Assembly: GCF_030700285.1 (NCBI RefSeq)
Contig: NZ_JAUYZJ010000002.1
Location: 1-64,000, forward strand
Source of the DNA: Methylobacterium sp. NEAU K
GTDB lineage: Bacteria; Pseudomonadota; Alphaproteobacteria; Rhizobiales; Beijerinckiaceae
Length of the DNA: 64,000 nt
Reading direction: 5' to 3'
In this document: in pieces, positions 9,079 through 18,022 of the stretch
How positions within the stretch are numbered: position 1 is the first letter of the stretch
Layout of the letters: each line of letters begins with the position of its first letter
The notes under the pieces: generated by a model
Database searches by the model: none
Told to the model about the DNA's origin: nothing
What the model saw: the letters and a program-made list of their open reading frames with translations, nothing else
Program-made: the position numbers and the translations under genes

Positions 9079-9366
9079 TCAGGAGTGTCCGAGCACAGTC
9101 TGGACGGTCTCGATCGCGCGGTCGAGCCGGTGCCCGACCGCGCCGGTCGTGGCCTCGACGTCGGCCAGGCGCGCGCTCGCCGCGTCGAGGGCGGCGGCGA
9201 GCCGGGCGCGGTCCTCATCCATGAGGGCGAGCTCGGCATCCCGGTCGTCGGGCTGCGCATCCGCATCCAGGCGCCGGGCGACCGCGGCGTCCAGGCGCGT
9301 CAGCGCGGCGTCGAGCCGCGAGAGCGCTTGGTCGATGGAGCTCGTATCGGTCGTGTCGTCGGCCAT
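9079..9366 (-). CDS. DUF4164 family coiled-coil protein
   Basis: A small protein of 95 aa made almost wholly of heptad-like helices (ALSRLDAALTRLDAAV, then LAAALDAASARLADVE). I recognise it as DUF4164, a family found next to zapA in alphaproteobacteria. Its function is unknown; a role with ZapA in division or as a structural spacer is only suggested by position. The ATG at 9366 fits the family start. The longer frame to 9477 adds unrelated sequence. Confidence 0.75.
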   Translation of the reverse strand: MADDTTDTSSIDQALSRLDAALTRLDAAVARRLDADAQPDDRDAELALMDEDRARLAAALDAASARLADVEATTGAVGHRLDRAIETVQTVLGHS

Positions 9367-9816
9367 GGAGTTTCCGCTCGCCTCGGATCGAAGCTTTCGG
9401 CCGGATGCACCCGGAATTCCAGCCCGAAATGTTGTCTGCATCGCTGACGGTGCAGGCGAACAATCCCGATTGCCCAACCCAGTTTATTGATTGTGGGAGA
9501 CGGGGGTGTTTGTCACGGGCACGCGTTTGACAGGTCGAGGCGCCATGTTAGACAGCCGCGCGCTCTCGACAGAGACCGCGCGAGACATGCCGGATGGCCG
9601 GTCCGTGACAGTCCCGAGGCCTCAGCCGCCACCGTCGCATCCGACGTGTACGGGCTGGGAAGCCCGGCCTCTCCCGGCCCGGTTCATCGCAGGTTCAAAT
9701 CCGCCCGCCCAGATCCGCCCGGCCCGGTCGGCCTGGCTGCGGGCCGCCGAGTTCGCTCCGAGGACCGCGCCCAAGGGCCCGGCGCGCGGTGCGCCGCATC
9801 AGGAAGGAGTCACGCC
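9367..9816. other. Intergenic region before gap
   Basis: No convincing gene lies in this 450-bp gap between the minus-strand DUF4164 gene and plus-strand gap. Open frames across it are extensions of gap or shadows. It contains a candidate gap promoter at 9527-9554 and a stretch near 9691 that resembles a tRNA T-loop but does not pair. No tkt gene is found here. Confidence 0.6.
9527..9554 (+). promoter_or_regulatory. Candidate gap promoter
   Basis: A consensus -35 TTGACA (9527-9532) is followed after 16 bp by TAGACA (9549-9554). Transcription would start near 9561 and leave a leader of about 255 nt before the GTG start of gap. This is a visual match. Confidence 0.45.
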
Positions 9817-10821
9817 GTGACGAAGGTTGCCATCAACGGGTTCGGACGCATCGGCCGCAACGTCCTGCGGGCGATCGCGGAAGCCGGCCGCAGCGATATC
9901 GAAGTCGTGGCGATCAACGATCTCGGCCCGGTGGAGACCAACGCCCACCTGCTCCGCTTCGACTCCGTGCACGGGCGCTTCCCCGGCGAGGTCGCGGTGG
10001 ACGGCGAGTTCCTGGTGGTGAACGGCAAGCGCATCAAGGTCACGGCCGTGCGCAACCCGGCCGAGCTGCCGCACCGGGACCTCGGCGTCGACATCGCGCT
10101 GGAATGCACCGGCATCTTCACTTCGAAGGACAAGGCCAAGGCCCATCTCGACGCCGGCGCCAAGCGCGTCCTGGTCTCGGCCCCAGCCGACGGCGCCGAC
10201 CTGACCGTGGTCTACGGCGTCAACCACGACAAGCTCCTGGCCGAGCACCTCGTCGTGTCGAACGCCTCCTGCACCACGAACTGCCTGGCGCCGGTCGCCA
10301 AGGTGCTGGACGAGGCCGTGGGCATCGAGCGCGGCTTCATGACCACGATCCACTCCTACACCAACGACCAGCCGTCCCTGGACCAGATGCACAAGGATCT
10401 CTACCGGGGCCGCGCCGCCGCGCTCTCGATGATCCCGACCTCCACGGGCGCCGCCAAGGCGGTGGGCCTCGTCCTGCCGGAGCTGAAGGGCAAGCTCGAC
10501 GGCACCGCGATCCGCGTGCCGACCCCGAACGTCTCGGCGGTGGACCTGGTGTTCACGGCCAAGCGCGCCACCTCGGTCCAAGAGATCAACGACGCGATCA
10601 AGGCCGCCGCTGCGGGCCCACTGAAGGGCGTGCTCGGCGTCACCGACCGGCCGAACGTCTCGATCGACTTCAACCACGACCCGCATTCGTCGACGTTCCA
10701 TCTCGACCAGACCAAGGTCATGGACGGCACCTTCGTGCGCATCCTGTCCTGGTACGACAACGAGTGGGGTTTCTCGAACCGCATGGCCGACACGGCCGTG
10801 GCGATGGCCAAGCTCATCTGA
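9817..10821 (+). CDS. gap: Glyceraldehyde-3-phosphate dehydrogenase, type I
   Basis: Oxidises glyceraldehyde 3-phosphate to 1,3-bisphosphoglycerate with NAD(P), or runs in reverse. At 334 aa it has full family length. The N-terminal NAD motif is INGFGRIGR (6-14). The catalytic site SNASCTTN has Cys152. The start is GTG at 9817, 7 nt after AGGAAGGAG (9801-9809); the longer frame upstream is not family-like. It heads the gap-pgk-fba group. A 9-bp hairpin follows the stop. Confidence 0.96.
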   Translation: MTKVAINGFGRIGRNVLRAIAEAGRSDIEVVAINDLGPVETNAHLLRFDSVHGRFPGEVAVDGEFLVVNGKRIKVTAVRNPAELPHRDLGVDIALECTGIFTSKDKAKAHLDAGAKRVLVSAPADGADLTVVYGVNHDKLLAEHLVVSNASCTTNCLAPVAKVLDEAVGIERGFMTTIHSYTNDQPSLDQMHKDLYRGRAAALSMIPTSTGAAKAVGLVLPELKGKLDGTAIRVPTPNVSAVDLVFTAKRATSVQEINDAIKAAAAGPLKGVLGVTDRPNVSIDFNHDPHSSTFHLDQTKVMDGTFVRILSWYDNEWGFSNRMADTAVAMAKLI

Positions 10822-10828
10822 GCCTGAA

Positions 10829-10859
10829 CGCCCGCCGCCCCGGGGACGGACGGCGGGCG
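10829..10859 (+). terminator. Hairpin after gap
   Basis: CGCCCGCCG (10829-10837) pairs with CGGCGGGCG (10851-10859) around a 13-nt loop, starting 7 nt after the gap stop. No U-tract follows, so it may be a stabilising 3' hairpin that keeps gap mRNA more abundant than the downstream genes, rather than a full terminator. Confidence 0.5.
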
Positions 10860-10905
10860 CGATCGTGATCGGACGGCCTCACCTCGCAACAGGGATTCTT
10901 CAGGG

Positions 10906-11379
10906 ATGACCGACGCTTCGCAAGGCACGTCGAGCGGGCAAGGCTTCGTACCGCCAGCCCCACCGAAACCGGCTGCGCCGCCGCCCGCCACGGTCGCCAC
11001 CCCGGCAGCGCCGGCTCAGTCGCACGCGCTCCCGGCCAATCAGCTATTCGACCAGCTGGCGCGGATCGAGGACAAGTGCTCCCGCATCGAAGACAAGTAC
11101 GCCCGGTCCGAGGCTCTGCTGTCGCGGGTCGAGGACAAGGTCGAGAATGCCGCCAACCGGATGAACGAATCCGCGCGGCAATCCGACCTCGCCGCCCTGC
11201 GCACGGAGATGCGCGGGCTCGCTGATCGCACGCGGCGCCTGCCCGGCACCGGCGCGCTGGTCCTGACCGCGGTGATCACCGCGATCCTGACCGTCGTACT
11301 GATGGTCGCGGTGCAGCGGTTCAATCTCGACCGGCTCCTGCCGCAGCGGCCCGCCGCCACCGGCACGACCGTCCAGTAA
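10906..11379 (+). CDS. Unrecognised coiled-coil protein with C-terminal membrane helix
   Basis: A protein of 157 aa that I cannot assign to a family. Residues 1-45 are Pro/Ala-rich ([12 protein letters not shown]). Residues about 48-110 form a helical, probably coiled-coil region with a repeated [17 protein letters not shown] pattern. Residues about 118-138 ([20 protein letters not shown]) are a single membrane helix, followed by a short tail. This topology suggests a tail-anchored cytoplasmic coiled coil. It sits between gap and pgk with 25 bp to pgk, so it is probably co-transcribed with glycolytic genes. Codon use matches its neighbours. Confidence 0.75.
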   Translation: MTDASQGTSSGQGFVPPAPPKPAAPPPATVATPAAPAQSHALPANQLFDQLARIEDKCSRIEDKYARSEALLSRVEDKVENAANRMNESARQSDLAALRTEMRGLADRTRRLPGTGALVLTAVITAILTVVLMVAVQRFNLDRLLPQRPAATGTTVQ

Positions 11380-11404
11380 TCCCAGACGCCCCGTACAGGA
11401 CCGC

Positions 11405-12607
11405 ATGAGCGCCTTCCGCACCCTCGACGACGCCGGCCCGCTCACGGGCAAGCGCGTTCTGATGCGCGTCGACCTCAACGTGCCGATGGAGGGCGGCCGC
11501 GTGACCGACGCGACCCGCATCGAGCGCGTCGTCCCGACCATCCGCGAGGTGGCCGACAAGGGCGCAAGGGTGATCCTGCTGGCCCATTTCGGGCGCCCGA
11601 AGGGCAAGCGCGAGCCAAAGGATTCCCTGGAGCCGGTTGTGCCCGCCCTCGGTGCCGCCCTTGGCCGCACGGTCGCGTTCGCGGCGGATTGCGTCGGCGA
11701 GGACGCCGCGAAAGCGGTGGCGGCGATGCGGGACGGGGACGTCCTGCTTCTGGAGAATACCCGCTTCCATGCCGGCGAGGAGAAGAACGACGCGTCCTTC
11801 GCGGATGCTCTTGCTGCCAACGGCGATGTCTACGTCAACGAGGCGTTCTCGGCGGCCCACCGCGCTCATGCCTCGACGGAGGGGCTTGCGCATCGTTTGC
11901 CGGCCTTCGCCGGCCGCGAGATGCAGGCCGAGCTCGACGCCCTGACCAAAGGCCTGGAAGCCCCGCAGCGCCCCGTCATCGCCCTGGTCGGCGGTGCCAA
12001 GGTGTCGTCCAAGATCGATCTCCTGGAAAACCTCGTCGCCAAGGTCGACATGCTTGTGATCGGTGGCGGCATGGCCAACACCTTCCTGCACGCGCAGGGC
12101 AAGGCGGTCGGCAAGTCCCTGTGCGAGAAGGATCTGGCCGGGACCGCCACCCGCATACTGGCGGCTGCCGAGAAGGCCGGCTGCCGGATCATCCTGCCGG
12201 TGGACGCGGTGGCGGCCGCCGAATTCAAGGCTCAGGCACCGCACGAGACCGTACCGGTGGACGCGGTGCCGGAGAGCAGCATGATCCTCGATGCTGGCCC
12301 GCGATCGGTCGCCGAGATCAACGCCGCCATCGACGACGCCAAGACCCTGGTCTGGAATGGACCGCTGGGCGCTTTCGAACTCGCTCCGTTCGACGCCGCT
12401 ACGGTGGCGGCCGCCCGGCACGCGGCCGGCCGCACGAGGGACGGCCGGCTCGTCTCCGTCGCGGGCGGCGGCGACACCGTGGCCGCCCTAAACCACGCGG
12501 GCGTCGCCTCCGACTTCACATACGTCTCGACGGCGGGCGGTGCCTTCCTCGAATGGCTCGAGGGCAAGGCCCTGCCGGGCGTCGAAGCGCTGCGGGCGAA
12601 GGGCTGA
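11405..12607 (+). CDS. pgk: Phosphoglycerate kinase
   Basis: Transfers the acyl phosphate of 1,3-bisphosphoglycerate to ADP. It has 400 aa, the normal bacterial length. The N-terminal substrate signature [15 protein letters not shown] (about 21-35), the HFGRPKG block and the [12 protein letters not shown] motif are present. The C-terminal nucleotide domain has GGAKVSSKI and the glycine-rich GGGDTVAA. It follows the coiled-coil gene by 25 bp and precedes fba on the same strand. Confidence 0.96.
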   Translation: MSAFRTLDDAGPLTGKRVLMRVDLNVPMEGGRVTDATRIERVVPTIREVADKGARVILLAHFGRPKGKREPKDSLEPVVPALGAALGRTVAFAADCVGEDAAKAVAAMRDGDVLLLENTRFHAGEEKNDASFADALAANGDVYVNEAFSAAHRAHASTEGLAHRLPAFAGREMQAELDALTKGLEAPQRPVIALVGGAKVSSKIDLLENLVAKVDMLVIGGGMANTFLHAQGKAVGKSLCEKDLAGTATRILAAAEKAGCRIILPVDAVAAAEFKAQAPHETVPVDAVPESSMILDAGPRSVAEINAAIDDAKTLVWNGPLGAFELAPFDAATVAAARHAAGRTRDGRLVSVAGGGDTVAALNHAGVASDFTYVSTAGGAFLEWLEGKALPGVEALRAKG

Positions 12608-12909
12608 GAGCCTGCTTGATCCCGTGATATCAGTCGCATGACGTTCGAGACCGGCGGATATCCCAATCTCTCCCCTCATTCCGAGGTGCTGCGCAGCAGC
12701 TTCGCGGGAGAGTTCCAGGAATCGCCGAGCCTTCGGGAGGGCTCGTTGGCGGCTTGCGCGACGCGCAGGCTTCTCAGGATGGCGTTGCGGATCGGAAAGG
12801 CCCGCAGGACAGGCCTTGAAAATCGCGTGGGAGGACCGGAGCTGTGCTCCTCGCGCGCCACCACGCCCCTATCTATAGTCCCGGCTTCAACCGGCCGGCG
12901 GGCGACGCG
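12608..12909. other. Intergenic region between pgk and the small ORF at 12910
   Basis: A 302-bp gap. Its middle (about 12674-12785) is a structured, repeat-like sequence described separately. The frame reading through it (12638-12913) has low-complexity composition and is not family-like. I see no gene. Confidence 0.55.
12674..12785. repeat. Possible degenerate intergenic repeat element
   Basis: It begins with CCTCATTCCGAGGTG (12674-12688) and near its other end reads aggcttctcaggatg. In between are self-complementary pieces such as gctgcgcagc and gagcc-ttcggga-gggctc. This layout resembles the structured intergenic repeats with CCTCATCCTGAGG-type ends that I recall from Rhizobiales genomes. 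A near copy of the 15-bp end is at 4773-4787. The boundaries are approximate. Confidence 0.45.
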
Positions 12910-13110
12910 ATGAGCGACACCGTGGAGAACGCGACGATCGAGATCCTGAAAGGCATTGAGGCGCGCATCTGCGAGCGGAGACGCTCGGGCGCTTCGACAG
13001 GCTCGATTTCCGGCATGCTCGCGATGATGCGCGCCACGGCCGGGGATTTCGACGCCCGGATCGAAGCATTCGAGGAACGCGTCCCTGCTCTTGAGAGCAG
13101 GGCATTCTAG
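12910..13110 (+). CDS. Small hypothetical protein
   Basis: A 66-aa protein of no family known to me. It is charged and helical, opening with [20 protein letters not shown] and ending with an [13 protein letters not shown] segment. The start region resembles short coiled-coil proteins carried near mobile or regulatory genes, but nothing else supports that. The ATG at 12910 is preferred over the frame opening at 12844, whose first 22 residues look random. It lies between pgk and fba, 61 bp before fba. It could be a chance ORF. Confidence 0.45.
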   Translation: MSDTVENATIEILKGIEARICERRRSGASTGSISGMLAMMRATAGDFDARIEAFEERVPALESRAF

Positions 13111-13171
13111 GTTTCCGTCGCCGGGGGCGAGCGGGCAGACCACCAGACGGCAAGCGGGAAGACAGGATATC

Positions 13172-14242
13172 ATGGCACGGATCACCCTGAGACAGCTTCT
13201 CGATCACGCGGCCGAGCACGCGTACGGTGTGCCCGCGTTCAACCTGAACAACATGGAGCAGGGCCTGGCGATCATGGCGGCGGCGGACGCCACCGACTCG
13301 CCGGTGATCCTGCAGGCGAGCCGTGGCGCCCGCGCCTACGCCAACGACGTGGTGCTGGCCAAGCTGATCGACGGCCTGGTCGAGATCTACCCGCACATCC
13401 CGGTCTGCATGCATCTCGACCACGGGAACAACGAGGCCACCTGCGCTACGGCGATCCAGTACGGCTTCACCTCGGTGATGATGGACGGCTCGCTGAAGGC
13501 CGACGGCAAGACGCCGGCGGATTACAATTACAACGTCGAGATCACCCGCAACGTCACGAAGATGGCCCATTGGGCCGGCGTTTCGGTGGAGGGCGAACTC
13601 GGCGTGCTCGGCTCGCTGGAGAGCGGCCAGGGCGAGGCCGAGGACGGCCACGGTGCCGAGGGCACCCTGAGCCACGACCAGCTCCTGACCGACCCGGACG
13701 AGGCGGTGAAGTTCGTCGAGGCGACCAAGGTCGACGCCCTCGCTGTGGCCATGGGCACGAGCCACGGCGCCTACAAGTTCACCCGCAAGCCCGACGGCGA
13801 GGTGCTGGCGATGAGCGTGATCGAGGAGATCCACCGCCGCCTGCCGACGACCCACTTGGTGATGCACGGCTCGTCTTCGGTGCCGCAGGAGCTTCAGGAC
13901 ATCATCAACCAGCACGGCGGCCAGATGAAGCCGACCTGGGGCGTCCCGGTGGAGGAGATCCAGCGCGGAATCAAGCACGGCGTGCGCAAGATCAACATCG
14001 ACACCGACAACCGCATGGCGATGACCGGCCAGATCCGGAAGGTGCTGACCGAGAACCCGTCCGAATTCGATCCGCGCAAGTACCTGAAGCCGGCGATGGA
14101 GGCGATGACCAAGCTGTGCAAGCAGCGCTTCGAGGAGTTCGGTACCGCCGGCCAGGGATCGAAGATCCGGCCGATCTCGGTCTCCGAGATGGCCAAGCGC
14201 TATGCCAGCGGCTCGCTCGACCCGAAGATCGGCGCGCGCTGA
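13172..14242 (+). CDS. fba: Fructose-bisphosphate aldolase, class II
   Basis: Zinc-dependent aldolase, interconverting fructose 1,6-bisphosphate with dihydroxyacetone phosphate and glyceraldehyde 3-phosphate. It has 356 aa. [13 protein letters not shown] near the N-terminus and the zinc/catalytic motif MHLDHGNN are clear. [14 protein letters not shown] is the second class II signature. The variant matches the Calvin-cycle subtype used by autotrophs and methylotrophs. The start at 13172 gives the usual [11 protein letters not shown]. It is followed closely by the ThiE-like gene. Confidence 0.95.
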   Translation: MARITLRQLLDHAAEHAYGVPAFNLNNMEQGLAIMAAADATDSPVILQASRGARAYANDVVLAKLIDGLVEIYPHIPVCMHLDHGNNEATCATAIQYGFTSVMMDGSLKADGKTPADYNYNVEITRNVTKMAHWAGVSVEGELGVLGSLESGQGEAEDGHGAEGTLSHDQLLTDPDEAVKFVEATKVDALAVAMGTSHGAYKFTRKPDGEVLAMSVIEEIHRRLPTTHLVMHGSSSVPQELQDIINQHGGQMKPTWGVPVEEIQRGIKHGVRKINIDTDNRMAMTGQIRKVLTENPSEFDPRKYLKPAMEAMTKLCKQRFEEFGTAGQGSKIRPISVSEMAKRYASGSLDPKIGAR

Positions 14243-14262
14243 CGCGTCGGGCAGCCGGTCCG

Positions 14263-14907
14263 ATGAGCAGCAACCCCCGCCTCGCCCTCCTCGGGCCCCA
14301 CAGCCTGGACGCAGATGGCATCGACGCCTTCGCGGCTGCGCTCGGCGCAGCCTGCGCGGCTGGCGACGTCGCGGCCGTGATCCTGCGGCTGGCCAGCACC
14401 GATGAGCGCGGGCTCACCGCCCGCGTCAAGCAGATCGCGGCGATCACGCAGGAGGTCGGGGCGGCGCTCGTGGTGGCCTGTCCGGGCTTCACCGGCGACC
14501 TCGTCTCGGTGGCGACCCGCGGCGGCGCCGATGGCGTCCATGTCGACAAGCCGCGCGACCTGAAGGATCTGCGCGACCGTCTCCGGGACGGGCGCATCCT
14601 CGGGGCGGGCGGCATCGAGACCAAGCACGGCGCCATGGAGGCGGGCGAGGCCGGGATCGATTACCTGATGTTCGGCGGCCTTTATCCGGACGGCGTGGCC
14701 CCCGATCCTGCGACGGTGCTGGCCCGGGCCGAATGGTGGGCCCAGATCTTCGAGACCCCGTGCGTCGCGGTCGCCGTGACGGCGGATGAGATCGCCCCGC
14801 TGGCGGCGACCGGGGCCGAGTTCGTCGGACTGGAGAGCGGCCTCTGGCTGAATGATCCGGGCGCGGTCGAGCGCGCGCAGCGCGGGTTCCAGGAGCGGGT
14901 TGCGTGA
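14263..14907 (+). CDS. Thiamine-phosphate-synthase-like (ThiE superfamily) protein
   Basis: A 214-aa protein with the TIM-barrel pattern of ThiE/TenI. ATRGGADGVHVDKPRDL corresponds to ThiE's GADGVHLGQEDL, and EAGIDYLMFGGLYPDG to its GADY-GP-FPT region. The substrate-binding Gln-Glu-Asp, the Ser-x-His and the PT-x-TK motifs of true thiamine phosphate synthases are absent. I therefore doubt that it makes thiamine phosphate. It lies 20 bp after fba and overlaps the next gene by 4 bp, so it is expressed with carbon-metabolism genes. Confidence 0.8.
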   Translation: MSSNPRLALLGPHSLDADGIDAFAAALGAACAAGDVAAVILRLASTDERGLTARVKQIAAITQEVGAALVVACPGFTGDLVSVATRGGADGVHVDKPRDLKDLRDRLRDGRILGAGGIETKHGAMEAGEAGIDYLMFGGLYPDGVAPDPATVLARAEWWAQIFETPCVAVAVTADEIAPLAATGAEFVGLESGLWLNDPGAVERAQRGFQERVA

Positions 14908-15932
14908 ACGGACGGTCCGCGCATCTCGCGGCACTTCTTATCGCGGGACTGGTCCCGGCGATGCCGATTCTCGCGGCGTCGGGACCGGCCGAGCCGTCGA
15001 AGGCCGCGACCCAGCCCGACAAGAAGCCGATGCCGGAGCTGCCGAGCCCCTACACGCCGAACTATTCCCGGGGCGCCGTTCCGCCCGCCACCGGCCAGCC
15101 GCCTGATGTCGCCTACGGCGCCTACCAGCGCGGCCAATACGTCACCGCCTTCCGGGAGGCCACCAAGCGCATCGAGGCGAATCCCAAGGACGCGGCGGCG
15201 ATGACGCTGCTTGGGGAACTGTACAACCAGGGCCTCGGAGTGAAGCAGGACCCGGTCAAGGCCGCCGAATGGTACCGGCTCGCCGCCGCCCAGAACGATG
15301 CGGCCGCGATGGCGTCGCTGGGCCTGATGGCGCTGGACGGCCGCGGCATGCCGAAGGATACCAAGGCTGGCCGGCGCTGGCTGGAGCAGGCCACCGCCAA
15401 CGGCTCGTCCACGGCCGCCTACAATCTCGGCCTGATCCTGATCGGCTCCGGCGCGACACCCGACGAGGCTGCCGCGGCCGCACAATTCCGCAAGGCCGCG
15501 GATGCCGAGATCGGTCCGGCCCAGCACGATCTGGGGGTGCTCTACCTTCAGGGCCGCGGCGTCCCGAAGGACCCCGGCAAGGCGGCCCAGTGGTTCCGGC
15601 GGGGGGCCGATAACGGCGACCTCGCCAGCGAGGTCGAATACGCGATCCTGCTGTTCAACGGCAACGGCGTGACCAAGGACGAACGCTCGGCCGCCCGCTA
15701 CTTCCTTCACGCGGCCTCACGGGGGAACGCGATCGCGCAGAACCGGATCGCACGCCTCTACGCGGCCGGCCGCGGCGTCTCCAAGAACCTCATCGAGGCC
15801 GCGGCCTGGAACCTCGCCGCGGCCGCGCAGGGCCTGTCCGATGCCTGGCTCGATCAGACCTTGTCGGGTCTCTCCGCCGAAGAGCGCACTCGCGCCGAGC
15901 GCCTCGCCAACGAGCGGATCGAGCAGCGCTGA
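14904..15932 (+). CDS. Exported Sel1/TPR-repeat protein
   Basis: A 342-aa protein with a signal-peptide-like N-terminus (hydrophobic to about residue 24, Ala-Ser end) followed by a Pro-rich linker. From about residue 70 it has a run of Sel1-like repeats, for example LGELYNQGLGVKQDPVKAAEWYRLAA, of about 36 residues each, five to six copies. Such proteins act as periplasmic scaffolds. The start is GTG at 14904, overlapping the preceding stop (GTGA). It runs convergently into the cupin gene with only 4 bp between. Confidence 0.8.
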   Translation: MNGRSAHLAALLIAGLVPAMPILAASGPAEPSKAATQPDKKPMPELPSPYTPNYSRGAVPPATGQPPDVAYGAYQRGQYVTAFREATKRIEANPKDAAAMTLLGELYNQGLGVKQDPVKAAEWYRLAAAQNDAAAMASLGLMALDGRGMPKDTKAGRRWLEQATANGSSTAAYNLGLILIGSGATPDEAAAAAQFRKAADAEIGPAQHDLGVLYLQGRGVPKDPGKAAQWFRRGADNGDLASEVEYAILLFNGNGVTKDERSAARYFLHAASRGNAIAQNRIARLYAAGRGVSKNLIEAAAWNLAAAAQGLSDAWLDQTLSGLSAEERTRAERLANERIEQR

Positions 15933-15936
15933 GGGC

Positions 15937-16377
15937 TCATTCGGCCGCCTTGGACCAGTCGACGCCGGCCTCGAGTTCCGGGAGCAGCACGACGCTCTCC
16001 TGCTCGTTCGGGTCGGTCCGGGCGATCACCGCGGTCACCGGCTCGGTCTGGCTGCGGTTATAGGGCAGGTGCGGCACGTCGGCGGCGATGTAGACGAACT
16101 CGCCGGCGCCCGCGATCACGTGGTGCTCGAGGTTCTCGCCCCAGAAGCAGCCCGAGACTCCCGACAGGACATGGATCGCCGTCTCGTGCGATTCGTGCTT
16201 GTGGGCATGGGCGCGCTCGCCCGGCGGGATTTCCAGGAGCTGGAGATGCAGGGCCTTGGACCCTACGGCCTCTGCGGAGATCGCCGGGCGATAGATGTGC
16301 CCCTGCTTGCCGCGGAACGGCGCGCTCTCGCGCACCACCATAAGCCCCTGCCTCGGTGTTTCGGATACGCCGCTCAT
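15937..16377 (-). CDS. Cupin-domain protein
   Basis: A 146-aa single-domain cupin. Motif 1 (HAHKHESHETAIHVLSG) with three or four histidines and a glutamate and motif 2 (GEFVYIAADVPHLPYN) are intact, so metal binding is likely. The substrate cannot be told from sequence. It overlaps the AhpD-like gene upstream by 4 bp (ATGA) and forms a minus-strand run cupin-AhpD-like-DUF779 with the aldehyde dehydrogenase nearby. A role in handling reactive aldehydes or other toxic intermediates is an inference from context. Confidence 0.82.
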   Translation of the reverse strand: MSGVSETPRQGLMVVRESAPFRGKQGHIYRPAISAEAVGSKALHLQLLEIPPGERAHAHKHESHETAIHVLSGVSGCFWGENLEHHVIAGAGEFVYIAADVPHLPYNRSQTEPVTAVIARTDPNEQESVVLLPELEAGVDWSKAAE

Positions 16378-16784
16378 GTGTCCCCCACTTTGAAGACGGA
16401 ATCCACGGGGATCTGCAGGCCGTTGACCAGGGCATTGGTCTGGTTCGCCGTGCCGACCACCGCGAGGAACTCCCCGTGCTGCTCGGCGGTCAAGCCCTTG
16501 GCGCGGGCGGCGGCGGTGTGGGAGTGGATGCAGTAGGGGCAGCCATTGACGATCGAAACCGCCATGTACACCAGCTCCTTCGTCAGCGGGTCGAGAGCCC
16601 CGGGCGCCATCACGGTCTTGAGGCTGGTCCAGGTCCGTTCCAGCAGAGCCGGATCATTGGCGAGGCCGCGCCAAAAATTGTTCACGAAATCGGAGCCGCG
16701 GGTCGCGCGGATGTCGGCGAAGATCGCCTGCACCCGCGGATCGGCCTCCGCCTCGACATCGGTCCAGAGCTGCACGGTCGCCAT
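16374..16784 (-). CDS. Carboxymuconolactone decarboxylase/AhpD-family protein
   Basis: A 136-aa helical protein of the CMD/AhpD superfamily. CPYCIHSHTAAA holds the CxxC and the following histidine that, in AhpD, take part in peroxide or thiol redox chemistry. The ATG at 16784 gives the normal length; the longer frame is an antisense-like extension. It lies between the cupin and the DUF779 gene and is probably co-transcribed with both. Confidence 0.85.
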   Translation of the reverse strand: MATVQLWTDVEAEADPRVQAIFADIRATRGSDFVNNFWRGLANDPALLERTWTSLKTVMAPGALDPLTKELVYMAVSIVNGCPYCIHSHTAAARAKGLTAEQHGEFLAVVGTANQTNALVNGLQIPVDSVFKVGDT

Positions 16785-16807
16785 CGGTCTTCCCCCTCCG
16801 GGCCGTC

Positions 16808-17233
16808 TCAGAGTTTGCACGCCCCGTCGAGCGCCTGGTTCTCGGCCTCCGTGAACAGGCGGGATCGGATATGGAAGCGCTTCTCGCGCCCGTTCTCGAG
16901 CGAGAACATGCCCCCGCGCCCGGGCACGACATCCAGGATGAGGTGGGTGTGCCTCCAGACGGCGAATTGCGAGCGCGAGATGTAGAAGTCTGCACCGCCG
17001 ACGCGGCCGAGATGGACGTCGGCATCGCTCACCAGGAAGTCGCCCACGGGGTAGCACATCGGCGAGGATCCGTCGCAGCAGCCGCCGGACTGATGGAACA
17101 TCACCGGCCCGTATTCGCCCCTGAGTTCCTCGATCAGCGCCAGCGCCTTCGGGGTGGCGGTGACCCGCAGCGGCGTGCCGTCGGCCCCTGCCTGCTCCGC
17201 GGTGGTGGCCTCGCCCGTCGAACCGGCGTCCAT
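16808..17233 (-). CDS. DUF779 domain protein
   Basis: A 141-aa protein recognised as DUF779 by FHQSGGCCDGSSPMCYP (about 46-62), which is rich in cysteine and may bind metal. The family is usually found beside NAD-dependent acetaldehyde dehydrogenases and alcohol-oxidation genes, and here ExaC/AldB-like aldehyde dehydrogenase is 0.8 kb away on the same strand. The biochemical function is unknown. The start ATG at 17233 gives family length; the frame to 17419 is too long. Confidence 0.82.
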   Translation of the reverse strand: MDAGSTGEATTAEQAGADGTPLRVTATPKALALIEELRGEYGPVMFHQSGGCCDGSSPMCYPVGDFLVSDADVHLGRVGGADFYISRSQFAVWRHTHLILDVVPGRGGMFSLENGREKRFHIRSRLFTEAENQALDGACKL

Positions 17234-17409
17234 GCTGCCCTCCCCTGTTGGAATGTGAATATGCGTGTTCGGCAGCGGATTTCCACGCCCCCGCTCCGAA
17301 GCAGCCCAATGTCCGAGCTGGTGCCGGATTGCCGTCTGCCGCGTTGCCTTACCGAAGGGCGCCCGTCCCGGGGGCGCCGCACGTGCCGTCTCGGGAGCCC
17401 ACACCCGCC

Positions 17410-17697
17410 ATGAGTTCACTCGGTCAAGCCACCAGTCTCGCCATCGCCCTGGTCGGCCTCGCCGCCCCGGCGAGCGCCGATCCGCTGTCGCTGAGGATCC
17501 AGACCCGCGAGCAGCCCCTGTTCCTCCAGCACGCTTGGCACAGGGCCGTGAACCCGAACGTCACGCCGGACAATCCGATGGGTATCGTCGGCTGGGACGG
17601 TCCGCCAGACGATGTGCCCAGCGTGAGCGGCGATGCCGGCCCGATGGCGCCCGGCTCGATCGCCAATGCTCCCTTCGAGGGCTACAGCACCTATTGA
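17410..17697 (+). CDS. Small exported protein of unknown function
   Basis: A 95-aa protein beginning with a likely signal peptide (hydrophobic LAIALVGLAAPASA, cleavage near residue 23). The mature part is only about 70 aa, rich in Pro, Asp and Gly, without cysteine. I do not recognise a family. It is divergent from the DUF779 gene across 176 bp. The longer frame back to 17248 overlaps nothing but gives a non-secretory start, so I chose 17410. Confidence 0.6.
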   Translation: MSSLGQATSLAIALVGLAAPASADPLSLRIQTREQPLFLQHAWHRAVNPNVTPDNPMGIVGWDGPPDDVPSVSGDAGPMAPGSIANAPFEGYSTY

Positions 17698-18022
17698 GAC
17701 CCGGGGCCGGCGTTACCCGGGCTATCCACGCTATCGGATCCGTGATGCCGCGCGCGGACCTCGACGCGCCGGCCCGCATCAGGCCGGGCAGCACCACCCT
17801 CCGCGGCGATCCGGGACCCAGCGACCTTATCACCGGCCACGCCGACAGTGGCCTGGCGGTACGCCTGTTGAGAGTCGAGACGGCCGCCGACCTGCGTATC
17901 CAACGGCACAATGGCAAGTCGGCCGAAATCGCCGCTTTCTGAAACTTGGCTTCCCGCGACGAAAATGCCCCGGCCGGGAGGCCGGGGCGAGTCAGTCTCG
18001 GGGGTAACCCGGACCAGAGAAC
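17698..18022. other. Intergenic region before the aldehyde dehydrogenase stop
   Basis: A 325-bp gap between the small exported ORF and the aldehyde dehydrogenase (convergent). The open frame ending at 17942 is not family-like. The only clear element is the hairpin at 17968-17989. Confidence 0.6.
17968..17989 (-). terminator. Terminator of the aldehyde dehydrogenase gene
   Basis: GCCCCGGCC (17968-17976) and GGCCGGGGC (17981-17989) form a perfect 9-bp stem with a 4-nt loop, 33 nt after the aldehyde dehydrogenase stop. On the minus strand it is followed by ATTTTCG, a short U-tract. Confidence 0.75.

Noticed and set aside
9685..9710. A GGTTCAAATCC stretch like a tRNA T-loop
   Set aside because: The flanking bases do not form a 5-bp T-stem, and no acceptor or anticodon stem can be found upstream.
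17265..17942. A 225-codon frame reaching past the small exported gene
   Set aside because: Its composition is Arg/Pro-rich shadow coding of the overlapping gene, and the tail after 17697 is too short and unlike any family.
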